Assembly: GCA_938015415.1 (NCBI GenBank)
Contig: CALLPK010000018.1
Location: 1 to 34,558, forward strand
DNA: 34,558 nucleotides
Direction: 5' to 3'
Source of the DNA: an uncultured Saprospiraceae bacterium
GTDB taxonomy: Bacteria; Bacteroidota; Bacteroidia; Chitinophagales; Saprospiraceae
The stretch's first letter is position 1, and every line of letters begins with the position of its first letter. A program made the position numbers and the translations under genes. The notes beneath the pieces were generated by a model, which did no database searches, was not told where the DNA came from, and was given only the letters and a program-made list of their open reading frames with translations. This document shows positions 22,501 to 29,923 of the stretch, one piece after another.

Positions 22501-24266
22501 AGTGGCGGTACAATAACAATCTTTACGATTATAATGTCCCCGTTAATCTGGGACCTTTCCCAATTGCCGGAGGAGATGAAATTTTATTTATCCGGGATAT
22601 TAATAGTACCAATGGTAATAGCTGCGAATTATTTTTACAGGTAATATTACCCATTGGACCTTGTTCGGATGGTACACCTCCTCCTCCAACGGATGATTGT
22701 GAAAATAATTTACTGACGAATGCCGGTTTTGAAAATGGACTAACCGATTGGGTGCAAGCAGGAAATACGGCGATTATTTCTAATAATGTCCGTACCGGAA
22801 ACAATGCCGTCGAACTAGGAAATGGCAGCAGCCGCGTATTTAGAAGTTTCTCTACTACGGCCGGAAATACGTTTAACTTAAAAGCTTATTTGCGAAGCGG
22901 AAGCGGTAATAAGAATGCCGGTATCAGTATCAAATATATGAGTAGTAGTTACCAGCCTATTCTTAACGAAACAGATTATTTTACCGTTGGTTCAACCTAT
23001 ACCTTGTATGAAAAGACAGAAACTGCACCCCCTAATACGGCCTTTATTGAGATTTCTGTGCGAGGCTTTGGAGATGGAACTTTAATTGCGGATGATATTT
23101 GTTTGACCAACGGCGAGGTAACGCCTCCCACCAACGAACCCGATCTTCAGGTAGCCTTTGCAAGTGGTAATTATAGTGCTGACCCAGGCGAGGTAGCCAG
23201 TTTTAGTTTTGATCTGACGAACGCCGGAACGGCCATCGCAACGGACAGTTACCGAATTGGTTTTGTGCTGAGTACCGATGCCACGCTGAGCAGTAATGAT
23301 GTGTTGGTCGGCGAAGTACCCACGGGTAATACAGGTATCGGAACCACCTCTGATATTACGGGCGCCATCACCATTCCGGCCAATACGGCTCCGGGGAATT
23401 ATTTCTTAATTGCCAAAGCAGACTTTGATGAGGTCATCACCGAATCTAACGAAAATAATAATTTAGACACTCGACCTTTTACCGTTGATGGAACCATTAC
23501 ACCGCCAACAGGGGAACCAAACTGTGAAGCGGAAAGTGATTTCCCCTGGCACGAATGGGTCAGCGAAGTGACGGTTAATGGAACAACAAAAGCATCCAGC
23601 AAGTCTACCTATTCTGACTTTACCAGTACGGCGATGATGTTAGGAAAAGATGGTAACAATGATATTTCCCTTACGGCAAAATACAGTTACGTAACGGCTG
23701 ATGCTTACTGGCGCGTGTGGATCGATTATAATCAAAATGATATTTACGAAGCCGATGAAATTTTCTACGAAGCGGTAGTTCCCGCTCCGGCGAGTGGAAG
23801 TGGTGTAACCAGTGTTGCCCAGGCCAGTAATCTTTCCATCCCGGACGGTGCACTAGACGGCTCGACCAGCATGCGGGTAATTGTAGCCAGAGATGCTTTT
23901 GCCGATCCTTGTGGCACCGTTCCTTTTGGAGAAGTAGAAGATTATACGGCAGTGATCGGGGCGAGCAGTGCCAGTATGAGGGGTGAGGAAAATGCTTTCT
24001 ATTCAGATCCTCAGTTGGTGAGTTTAGCACCAAATCCAGCCACGGATCACGTGGTGATTGGATTGGATAAAATGAACGGACAGGATTTTGAAATGATCAT
24101 TACCAATCAACTGGGGCAAGTATTCTTACAGCAGTCTTTTGTAGAGAATGAAATAGATCGCTATAATTATGACACCAGTGATTTACCATCGGGCGTTTAT
24201 TTTGTTTGGTTAAAAGCAGATGGAAAACGCTCTATTCCGCAGAAGTTGATTAAACAACAGTTGTAG
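19557..24266 (+). CDS. Giant multidomain T9SS-secreted protein (propeller, SprB-like, two GEVED, CBM-like, CARDB)
   Basis: From the ATG at 19557 the protein has 1569 residues. A signal peptide ends at SLSAQF. Residues about 25-640 are repeats with DGTIWVGT-like and WNGNSWITY-like turns, a two-component-regulator-type beta-propeller. About 645-785 are two SprB-like repeats (ITCHDANDGSVSISVSGGNPPY; TATGGTSPYTYLWS-type). GEVED domains are at about 787-930 and 1321-1468, each ending GEVEDYT. A jelly-roll carbohydrate-binding-like domain (LLTNAGFENGLTDW) is at about 1047-1184, and CARDB at about 1194-1302. The T9SS type A sorting domain (LAPNPATDHVVIGLD to the end) is last. It is a cell-surface or released protein, perhaps for adhesion or glycan binding. 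An upstream ATG at 19503 would place the leader hairpin in the coding region and precede the signal peptide, so it is less likely. Confidence 0.88.
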   Translation: MIFRNLNFQKFTGLIMLVFLAFSNSLSAQFINYQGHSTTRGLTNAPDQTIWANAGNGLLHYDLNGNLIEVISRTATGDLTTPISTGVEVIIAPNGDIWTASGYGPIQRYDGNTWTIFNSLNTPGIFTNSVELLEAGPDGKIYAVTYSDISVYDDGEWQTYNLGLFSNGMNATAMSPSGELTIALGRGLATWTAEFGIQFIVGGPTSSTPIYDLQYLDNGDLYYSTSNGSIYRIAAGSNTSTLIAQTIVSFPRIAVESDGTIWVGTFSQGGNIVQRWNGNSWITYTPSNSTVTTSAIYDIMVDANDNLYLSQGNFTVEEGLQRFDGNNWEVKYAGFVANGNSSLEQDFDAGGNLYTIGGSQVISKLNPASGAISYFHRANSPIDGSVRLVSLTATDNNQFWVGTQQNGIFHYNGNSWTNYTTANTNGQIPTNNIEAIKSAPDGTIYALARGFSPTTRWLVRFQPNTQTWNNYAEVTDLPEDVNNLYVDANGVAWVTSFNGVAKLENNTITIFTTDNSDLEDNYTDYITGRPDGSEIFFRGRFNGSTSHFTFDGQSVEQYATNVFSGFNGGFSPQGDYFYGGDIFNSGGLYRNDGTDNELFTNDDSFIVRAGGGGVLSDPVSGIWYFNGGGVVKYTGDDNNPLTINITSTNITCHDANDGSVSISVSGGNPPYQILFQGEIYTGNNLTFNNLGINIPTNITVTDANEATIGGSARIFNPAPISPNIFVSGNTITTNATGGTSPYTYLWSNSSTGPNINNATPGSYTVTITDTNGCTAIGSGAVDSNPNTYCESEGDQPWQNWISTVFFGNITNSSGKSKYSDFTGQGSTALRTGTTQEITLVSQWSYFTWDVYWRVWIDYNQNGVFENSEIAAQTITTAPAAPAPPTAIFANITVPQSATIGTTRMRVSMKQGAYPDACETFAVGEVEDYTVVIEEGTNGPICPLTGTTSNFTCDDNGTPNNPGDDLYYFDATITSATPNPNSQWRYNNNLYDYNVPVNLGPFPIAGGDEILFIRDINSTNGNSCELFLQVILPIGPCSDGTPPPPTDDCENNLLTNAGFENGLTDWVQAGNTAIISNNVRTGNNAVELGNGSSRVFRSFSTTAGNTFNLKAYLRSGSGNKNAGISIKYMSSSYQPILNETDYFTVGSTYTLYEKTETAPPNTAFIEISVRGFGDGTLIADDICLTNGEVTPPTNEPDLQVAFASGNYSADPGEVASFSFDLTNAGTAIATDSYRIGFVLSTDATLSSNDVLVGEVPTGNTGIGTTSDITGAITIPANTAPGNYFLIAKADFDEVITESNENNNLDTRPFTVDGTITPPTGEPNCEAESDFPWHEWVSEVTVNGTTKASSKSTYSDFTSTAMMLGKDGNNDISLTAKYSYVTADAYWRVWIDYNQNDIYEADEIFYEAVVPAPASGSGVTSVAQASNLSIPDGALDGSTSMRVIVARDAFADPCGTVPFGEVEDYTAVIGASSASMRGEENAFYSDPQLVSLAPNPATDHVVIGLDKMNGQDFEMIITNQLGQVFLQQSFVENEIDRYNYDTSDLPSGVYFVWLKADGKRSIPQKLIKQQL

Positions 24267-24301
24267 AATGGCAGATAATCAAGATAAAAGTTTCTAATAA
24301 A

Positions 24302-24337
24302 AACGCTCAAATCGGGAATCCGGTTTGGGCGTTTTTT
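24302..24337. terminator. Bidirectional intrinsic terminator between two T9SS genes
   Basis: Positions 24302-24315 pair with 24320-24333 over 14 bp (with T-G wobbles) around GAAT. Six T follow at 24332-24337, and an A-run precedes at about 24298-24303, which is a T-run on the other strand. It serves the giant gene (stop 24266) and the convergent gene (stop 24360). Confidence 0.9.
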
Positions 24338-24359
24338 CATGGAAAAATAAAAGGCTTTT

Positions 24360-25235
24360 TTATTCTATCACTACTTTTTGCACACCTAATCCTTTTATTT
24401 TTAAAAAGTAAATCCCGCTGGGTAAAGCGACGACCGAAATCTGATCGCCCGTATTGTTTACTTCACCTTGACGGATTCGTTGTCCATGATAATTAAGCAA
24501 TTCCCAGTTTCGACGTTGGCTACCTGGTAAGGTAATGGTAAGTTGCTCACTCGCCGGATTCGGATAAATACTAAAACTCGTCTGCGTATCTAAATCATCC
24601 GTATTGGTAATAAACTCATAAAAACATTCTCCATCCGGTACCTGACCAAATTGTCGTTGGCCATCTTCGAAATAACATCTAAGCCACTGACCAAAATCAG
24701 GATTTTGACAATAAGCGTCGGTATGATATAATAAGCCAAATTGACTGCCAATTCCTTCGACCCAATAGACTTCATCTTCCATATCTCCAAATGCCTGATA
24801 GGAAAAGATAATTCTCTTACGCCGTTCTCCGTTGTTTAATGTGACAGAATCTACCTCGATTACCGGAATTGAACAGGTCCAACCTCCTCCATTATCGATT
24901 AAAAAGCTATCGCCTACCATCAAGTTAAAATCGTATAGTAGCGTTTCTTCGTTATCAGGGCTTCGCAACCATATTTTTTTTATACTATCTTCTCGGATAA
25001 ATACTTGAAACGGTGACCATTCTTGGTTGACGGTATCTCTGGTCCCAAATAATTTTTTATACACTCTGTTATCGATGATCGTGTCTCCTTCCATCCGAAC
25101 AATTGAGGTCTTCGGAGGTTGGGTGATAAAAATTTCGCCGATAAACCATTGTTTGTTTTCTCCAATGAGGGATTGGGCGAAGACGGAGAGCGTACAGAAA
25201 AGGAATGGGAGGAGGAAGAGTATATTTTTTTTCAT
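24360..25235 (-). CDS. Exported protein with T9SS type A sorting domain
   Basis: From the ATG at 25235 the protein has 291 residues and opens with MKKNILFLLPFLFCTLSVFAQ. The middle part (about 20-205) is a beta-rich domain common in Bacteroidota: GEGDTIIDNRVYKKL-type strands (here MEGDTIIDNRVYKKLFG), LYDFNLMVGDSF and VYWVEGIGSQFGLLY. The C-terminal 75 residues (FSIYPNPASEQLTITL to LPSGIYFLKI) are a type A sorting domain. An earlier ATG at 25262 precedes the signal peptide and is unlikely. Function is unknown. It shares a terminator with the giant T9SS protein and converges on it. Confidence 0.85.
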   Translation of the reverse strand: MKKNILFLLPFLFCTLSVFAQSLIGENKQWFIGEIFITQPPKTSIVRMEGDTIIDNRVYKKLFGTRDTVNQEWSPFQVFIREDSIKKIWLRSPDNEETLLYDFNLMVGDSFLIDNGGGWTCSIPVIEVDSVTLNNGERRKRIIFSYQAFGDMEDEVYWVEGIGSQFGLLYHTDAYCQNPDFGQWLRCYFEDGQRQFGQVPDGECFYEFITNTDDLDTQTSFSIYPNPASEQLTITLPGSQRRNWELLNYHGQRIRQGEVNNTGDQISVVALPSGIYFLKIKGLGVQKVVIE

Positions 25236-25262
25236 AATGGGGAGGGTATTTTTTATATTCAA

Positions 25263-25452
25263 GTAACAAATGCAACTTTTTGATTAAAAAGATAACACTC
25301 TCTAAATCAGCCATCTGATTTAAAAGCATAAAAAATACGATGTTACAGTGTACAAAAAACTAAAAAACAGGATCGAAGGGTTGACCCGTTGACATAAGTA
25401 TAAGTAATAATAATTATGTTTCCAATTATTTAACAATAAAAAGACAAATAAC
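25263..25452. other. Short intergenic gap, nothing recognised
   Basis: About 190 AT-rich bases with GGGTTGACCC (a small palindrome near 25379) and no convincing gene, promoter or repeat. Confidence 0.4.
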
Positions 25453-25932
25453 TTACAGTTTAATCTTCTTCAACCGATCCATCTCCCGCTTATTATCGCG
25501 CTCTTTAATACTATCCCGTTTATCGTAAGATTTTTTACCCTGAGATAACTGAATATCTATTTTAGCCAGCCCCCGGTCGGAGATATAAATTCGGTATGGT
25601 ATGATGGAATAGCCTTTTTCGCTGACGCGTTTTTCCAGCTTACGAAGTTCTACTTTTTTGAGGAGGAGCTTACGGAGGCGACGGGTTTCGTGGTTGTGAA
25701 TGGTACCCAACGAGTACTCGGCGATAAACATGTTTTTGATAAACAACTCGCCTTTTCTAAAAAAACAAAAAGCATCATTCAGATTCGCTTCTCCGTTGCG
25801 GATCGACTTAATCTCGGTTCCGGTCAGCATAATTCCCGCCTCAAAGCCCGACAAAAACTTATATTCAAAAGCCGCTTTACGATTTTTGATCTCTATTTTT
25901 TGGGGCGTTTTATCTTTTTTATTCTTTGCCAT
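25453..25932 (-). CDS. smpB: SsrA-binding protein SmpB
   Basis: This 159-residue protein matches SmpB throughout: IEIKNRKAAFEYKFLSGFEAGIMLTGTEIKSIRNGEANLNDAF, then FIKNMFIAEYS, the arginine/leucine-rich HNHETRRLRKLLLKKVEL, IPYRIYISDRGLAKIDIQL and the C-terminal basic tail YDKRDSIKERDNKREMDRLKK. It binds tmRNA and delivers it to stalled ribosomes for trans-translation. Length and motifs are normal. No tmRNA gene was recognised in the window. Upstream is a two-copy tandem repeat. Confidence 0.96.
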   Translation of the reverse strand: MAKNKKDKTPQKIEIKNRKAAFEYKFLSGFEAGIMLTGTEIKSIRNGEANLNDAFCFFRKGELFIKNMFIAEYSLGTIHNHETRRLRKLLLKKVELRKLEKRVSEKGYSIIPYRIYISDRGLAKIDIQLSQGKKSYDKRDSIKERDNKREMDRLKKIKL

Positions 25933-25946
25933 TTTCGCTAGTTAAT

Positions 25947-25992
25947 TAGTGGATCGGTTAATCAGTGAGTAGTGGATCGGTTAATCAGTGAG
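25947..25992. repeat. Two tandem copies of a 23-bp GGATCGGTTAATCAGT unit
   Basis: Two identical 23-bp units run from 25947-25969 and 25970-25992, each containing GGATCGGTTAATCAGTGAG. The same words occur at 17223-17239 and in the array at 3381-3450. The repeat lies upstream of smpB. Confidence 0.9.
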
Positions 25993-26141
25993 TCTGCTCT
26001 GAAAACTGGAGATTCTAAAATAATTTGATCAAATTCAAAAATATGAATAACAATCTTTCTTGAAAAAAACCACGTTAACGAGCATTATTAATTATTCATT
26101 AAGAAGAAACACGATAAAAGAAATTATTCATTACCCTCCTT

Positions 26142-28310
26142 TCAAAGCTTCTCCATCAAAAAGTTCGTCATCTTTGTATACAAGTGTAACCGCGCATTGT
26201 CCCCATAAATTCCATGATTTCGATTTGGATAAAAATAAGTATCAAATTGCTTGTTGGCTTTGATCAATTCTTTGGCCATTTCGGCACTATTTTGAAAGTG
26301 TACATTATCGTCTGCATTACCGTGTACCAACAGATAATTTCCTTTGAGTTGGTCGGCAAAATAAACGGGAGAATTTTCTTTATAACCCTCCGGATTTTCG
26401 TCGTCTGTACGCATATATCGCTCTGTATAAATGCTATCGTACCATTTCCAATTGGTGACGGGTGCTATGGCAATTGCGGTTTTAAAGACGTCATTTCCTT
26501 TTAATATTGCCAACGAAGACATATAACCTCCATAACTCCATCCAAAGATCCCAATTCGATCACCATCTACATACGGCTGCGCCGCCAAGTATTTAGCCGC
26601 CGCAATTTGATCTTCCGTCTCATACTTACCGAGTTGCTGATAAGTCATTTTTTTAAATTTTTCTCCCCGTGCACCTGTCCCCCGATTGTCTACACTCACC
26701 ACGATATACCCTTTTTGCGCCAGCATCTGAAACCACCAGTAATTATTATATCCATAACTATTTTTGACTGTCTGACTACCCGGCCCGCCGTACACGTACA
26801 TGAGCACCGGATATTTTTTGGTCAAATCAAAATTGGGTGGTCTGATCGTCCACGCGTTTAATTCGTCACCGGCAGCATTTTTAATTTTAGAAAAATTCAG
26901 AGGTTGGGTCCCGTAAGATTGCTGAATGCTCACCAGTTTTTTATTATCCTCAATCACCCGAATTTCTTTTCCCGCACGATCGTATACCGTAAAAGTCGGC
27001 GGCGTATTGGCGGTTGAAAAAGTATTCACAAAATAATCAAAAGTACTCGAAAATTGTGCTGCATTCGTTCCCGCAAAAGGCGTCAAATTCTTTTTATTAT
27101 TTCCATCCATATCTACGCTATAAATCTGTCGCTCTAGCGGAGATTTCTCAGCCGCTTGAAAATAAACTTTTTTATTCAGCTCATCCACGCCGTATAATTT
27201 CGTCACATCAAAATTTCCATTGGTCAATTGACCCACTAATTTACCATCCATATCATAAAGATAAACATGATTAAAACCACTCTTCTCGCTCGTCCAGACA
27301 AAATGTTTTTTATCTTTTAAAAAATTCAAATCATCCGTAATGTCGATGTAGTAATCGTTGGTTTCTTCCAAAAGTATTTTGGTCGTTCCCATTTTAGTAT
27401 CTGCCAAAATTAATTGTAAATTATTCTGGTGGCGATTCATTTTAAAAACAACCAACCCATTATTATCGTGCGTCCACTTAATTCTCGGCACGTATTGATC
27501 ATCCATGTTCCCCAGATCAATTTTTGTTGTTTTAGAAGTATTAAAATTAAAGACGTGAACGCTGACCTTTGAATTTTTCTCCCCCACTTTTGGGTACTTA
27601 AATTTTTGATATTCGGGATAAGCGTCGTCGTTGTGGATCGTCATAATAAACTCTCTCACTTCCGTTTCATCAAAGCGAATAAAAGCAATCTGATCTCCAT
27701 TGGGCGACCAGGCAAAAGCTTTCGTTTTTCCAAACTCTTCCTCGTATACCCAATCGGCCATCCCGTTGATAACCTCGTTGACTTTACCATCAGTGGTAAT
27801 CTGTCGGGTTTCCCCACTAACCAGGTCCTTAGCAAATAAATTATTATTTTTCACGAATGCCACGCGCTGCTCATCGGGTGAAAAAGTAGCCAGACTCAAC
27901 TTTGCTTCCTGATCCAGCGAAGATAAATTATTCGTCGTACGATCCACCACGTAAAAATGTCCCTTTGTAGAATGCCGATAAATCGACTCCAGATCACTCG
28001 CCAACAACATCTTGTCTTCGCCACTACTAAAAGAATAACTACTAAAGATATTTTTAAAATTATCCGTCGCTGGCAAAGTGACAGCATCTAGTAATACATC
28101 CGTTTTGGTACCGGTCAGCAAATCATACTGAACTACTTTATTACCTTCCTTACGCGTGTAATGTCTTCCATCTTTTTGAAAATTAAAACCAGGAATAGAA
28201 CGCGCATAAAAAGTATAATCCTTCCAGATATCTTCTACCGTGATAGAATTGGTCTGAGCCGACACAAAAAATGCAGGCAGACAGCATAAAAGCAGAATTG
28301 AATATTTCAT
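26142..28310 (-). CDS. Exported prolyl oligopeptidase, DPP-IV type (peptidase family S9B)
   Basis: This 722-residue protein opens with a signal peptide (MKYSILLLCCLPAFFVSA). Residues about 20-470 are the DPP-IV beta-propeller, with WSPNGDQIAFIRFDETEV and DWVYEEEFGKTKAFAWS (the DPP-IV Glu-Glu region). Residues about 480-722 are the alpha/beta-hydrolase domain: VLMYVYGGPGSQTV, the nucleophile FGWSYGGYMS (Ser about 590), GNADDNVHF (Asp about 667) and NRNHGIYG (His about 699). It removes Xaa-Pro dipeptides from peptide N-termini in the periplasm. The gene follows the XRE/ScfR-like regulator by 12 bases and is probably in its operon. Confidence 0.92.
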   Translation of the reverse strand: MKYSILLLCCLPAFFVSAQTNSITVEDIWKDYTFYARSIPGFNFQKDGRHYTRKEGNKVVQYDLLTGTKTDVLLDAVTLPATDNFKNIFSSYSFSSGEDKMLLASDLESIYRHSTKGHFYVVDRTTNNLSSLDQEAKLSLATFSPDEQRVAFVKNNNLFAKDLVSGETRQITTDGKVNEVINGMADWVYEEEFGKTKAFAWSPNGDQIAFIRFDETEVREFIMTIHNDDAYPEYQKFKYPKVGEKNSKVSVHVFNFNTSKTTKIDLGNMDDQYVPRIKWTHDNNGLVVFKMNRHQNNLQLILADTKMGTTKILLEETNDYYIDITDDLNFLKDKKHFVWTSEKSGFNHVYLYDMDGKLVGQLTNGNFDVTKLYGVDELNKKVYFQAAEKSPLERQIYSVDMDGNNKKNLTPFAGTNAAQFSSTFDYFVNTFSTANTPPTFTVYDRAGKEIRVIEDNKKLVSIQQSYGTQPLNFSKIKNAAGDELNAWTIRPPNFDLTKKYPVLMYVYGGPGSQTVKNSYGYNNYWWFQMLAQKGYIVVSVDNRGTGARGEKFKKMTYQQLGKYETEDQIAAAKYLAAQPYVDGDRIGIFGWSYGGYMSSLAILKGNDVFKTAIAIAPVTNWKWYDSIYTERYMRTDDENPEGYKENSPVYFADQLKGNYLLVHGNADDNVHFQNSAEMAKELIKANKQFDTYFYPNRNHGIYGDNARLHLYTKMTNFLMEKL

Positions 28311-28322
28311 TTTTATAAAAAA

Positions 28323-29813
28323 TTATTTTTCGAGAATTTCATTTAAAGACTCCTGAATTCTTTTTCTTTTTTCCCGGCGATTGATGACTCGGGCTGGCAC
28401 TACGCGGACTGCACAATCACTGATGGGACAACGCTCACAGGTAATATTGACCGTTTGGCTGACAATCGACGGATCATCCACAAAACGAATAGCCTGACGA
28501 GTCGCATCATCCAAAAACAAGCCGATCGTCACACTGGAATTTCGCTTTCCGTCTCCATAACCCGGTCGGGCAAAAGTGAAAGAAAAGTACTCATCTTTTG
28601 TACCGTAATAGGTACTGCGCTGGGCGCCAACAATCGTACCAACATATTTACCACGCTGCTGCATTTCCTTTAAATCGTTTAATAAAGCAACGGATAACCA
28701 GCGCCGGCAATAATGCTCCGACTGATTATTGCTGTGCGGATGGTGACTATTATTTAAATGTAATTCTTTATCAATTTGAAAATCGCCTCCTTTTGGATCA
28801 TGTACTACTCTGATAAAGAAGAATTTTTTTAACCCCAAATATTTCGGTAATACATTGGTCAATCGGGCCAGCATAATTTCAGGAGAGACATTATACTTAC
28901 TCCGTAAATCTAAAAAGGCTTCTCCGTTCCAGATTTCCCGGTCAAAAAATGCTTTAAGATCTCTGGTGATCGACTTTTTATTCACTAAGATAGCCGACGC
29001 AAAGTACACCGCTTTAAAATGATTAAGTACCTGATCAAAGGAAGTTACCTTAACCAACGAAGAAGTTACGGCCCTTTCGGACATTTTTAAATACTGGAAG
29101 GCCAGTTCTTTGCCATATTGAAAGGTTCTTTCAGTATCCGTAATATTTTTATTGAGTAATAGTTTTTTAGAGTTCGGAATATATACCGATCGAAATCCAT
29201 TCAATTCGGGATAATCGTCCAGTCCATTTTCTACAATCCGATACTTAAACGCTTTTTTAAGGGTTTGTTCTAGCAAATCGATAGAAATTGCTTCATTTTC
29301 CGGAAAATCATGCGCTTTTACAAATTGAGCAGCTGCTTCCTCTATTTCTTCAAAATAATTAAAATGTAATTCCTGATAGGCGCGCACGGCAGCCTGATAA
29401 AAATTAGCCTCTCCCACCGCATGATTACGGGATAGTTCCACCAACGTAGAAATAAAAGCGCCAATTTTTGCGGGGGCCGTAGCGATGATCTCTACCACTT
29501 TCATCAGTTCAATACCAAACATGTCCAGCGGTAACTCACTCAAAAAATTAGACTGCAATAATTCGCCGATAGGAATCAAATTTCCCTCTAAATCGGGTGA
29601 AATGAGTACCGCCACCTCTTCTCCCAGTGCATCCGCCAACAATTTAATTTTATCGTCTTTAGGGTATTTTTTACCTCGTTCAATCTCATTAAGGTAAGAA
29701 ACGGACATACCCGTTTGCTCTTTCAACTCCTTGAAAGTAATATTCTTTTGCTGTCGCAATTGCCGGACCTTAAGGCCCAGGATTATCCGCTGATTCTGTG
29801 ATTTAGCTATCAT
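28323..29813 (-). CDS. XRE-family regulator, ScfR-like (HTH plus IrrE-type and DUF2083-type domains)
   Basis: From the ATG at 29813 the protein has 496 residues; a TTG at 29822 would overlap the promoter box. A helix-turn-helix covers about 8-62 (VRQLRQQKNITFKELKEQTG, VSYLNEIERGKKYP). A long helical middle part (about 100-330) occupies the place of the IrrE-like region, but a clear HExxH was not seen. The C-terminal part (about 350-496) matches the ScfR type: YCRRWLSVALL, GTIVGAQRSTYYG and a cysteine cluster CERCPISDCAVR that may bind metal. ScfR proteins sense short-chain acyl-CoA status and control the glyoxylate/methylcitrate cycles in other bacteria. Here the adjacent co-transcribed gene is a DPP-IV peptidase, so its local target may differ. 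Confidence 0.82.
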   Translation of the reverse strand: MIAKSQNQRIILGLKVRQLRQQKNITFKELKEQTGMSVSYLNEIERGKKYPKDDKIKLLADALGEEVAVLISPDLEGNLIPIGELLQSNFLSELPLDMFGIELMKVVEIIATAPAKIGAFISTLVELSRNHAVGEANFYQAAVRAYQELHFNYFEEIEEAAAQFVKAHDFPENEAISIDLLEQTLKKAFKYRIVENGLDDYPELNGFRSVYIPNSKKLLLNKNITDTERTFQYGKELAFQYLKMSERAVTSSLVKVTSFDQVLNHFKAVYFASAILVNKKSITRDLKAFFDREIWNGEAFLDLRSKYNVSPEIMLARLTNVLPKYLGLKKFFFIRVVHDPKGGDFQIDKELHLNNSHHPHSNNQSEHYCRRWLSVALLNDLKEMQQRGKYVGTIVGAQRSTYYGTKDEYFSFTFARPGYGDGKRNSSVTIGLFLDDATRQAIRFVDDPSIVSQTVNITCERCPISDCAVRVVPARVINRREKRKRIQESLNEILEK

Positions 29814-29819
29814 TTTGCC

Positions 29820-29827
29820 CAAAAATA
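29820..29827 (-). promoter_or_regulatory. TAnnTTTG box of the ScfR-like gene, 6 bases before the ATG
   Basis: On the minus strand TATTTTTG (29827-29820) is followed by six bases and the ATG at 29813. No TTTG was found at 19-21 bases upstream. It predicts a leaderless or nearly leaderless mRNA. Confidence 0.55.
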
Positions 29828-29886
29828 CGATGATCCGAGCAATTGTTTATGATCAAAGGCCATTTAATCCAATAGTTTTTCATTCG

Positions 29887-29919
29887 TTTGTTCTATTTCT
29901 GCCAGAAGGATTACTTTTG
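29887..29919 (+). promoter_or_regulatory. Full Bacteroidota promoter of the MutS-like gene, leaderless layout
   Basis: TTTG (29887-29890), 21 bases, TACTTTTG (29912-29919), then AATAT... with the ATG at 29924. The box ends 4 bases before the start codon, so transcription would begin at or next to the ATG. Confidence 0.75.
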
Positions 29920-29923
29920 TAAT

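Noticed and set aside
25343-25352. TTACAGTGTA word shared with the amidotransferase leader hairpin
   Set aside because: Only ten bases, without the second arm; likely chance.
26060-26263. Plus-strand reading frame next to the DPP-IV gene end
   Set aside because: Mostly antisense to the peptidase C-terminus; no start signal or recognisable protein.
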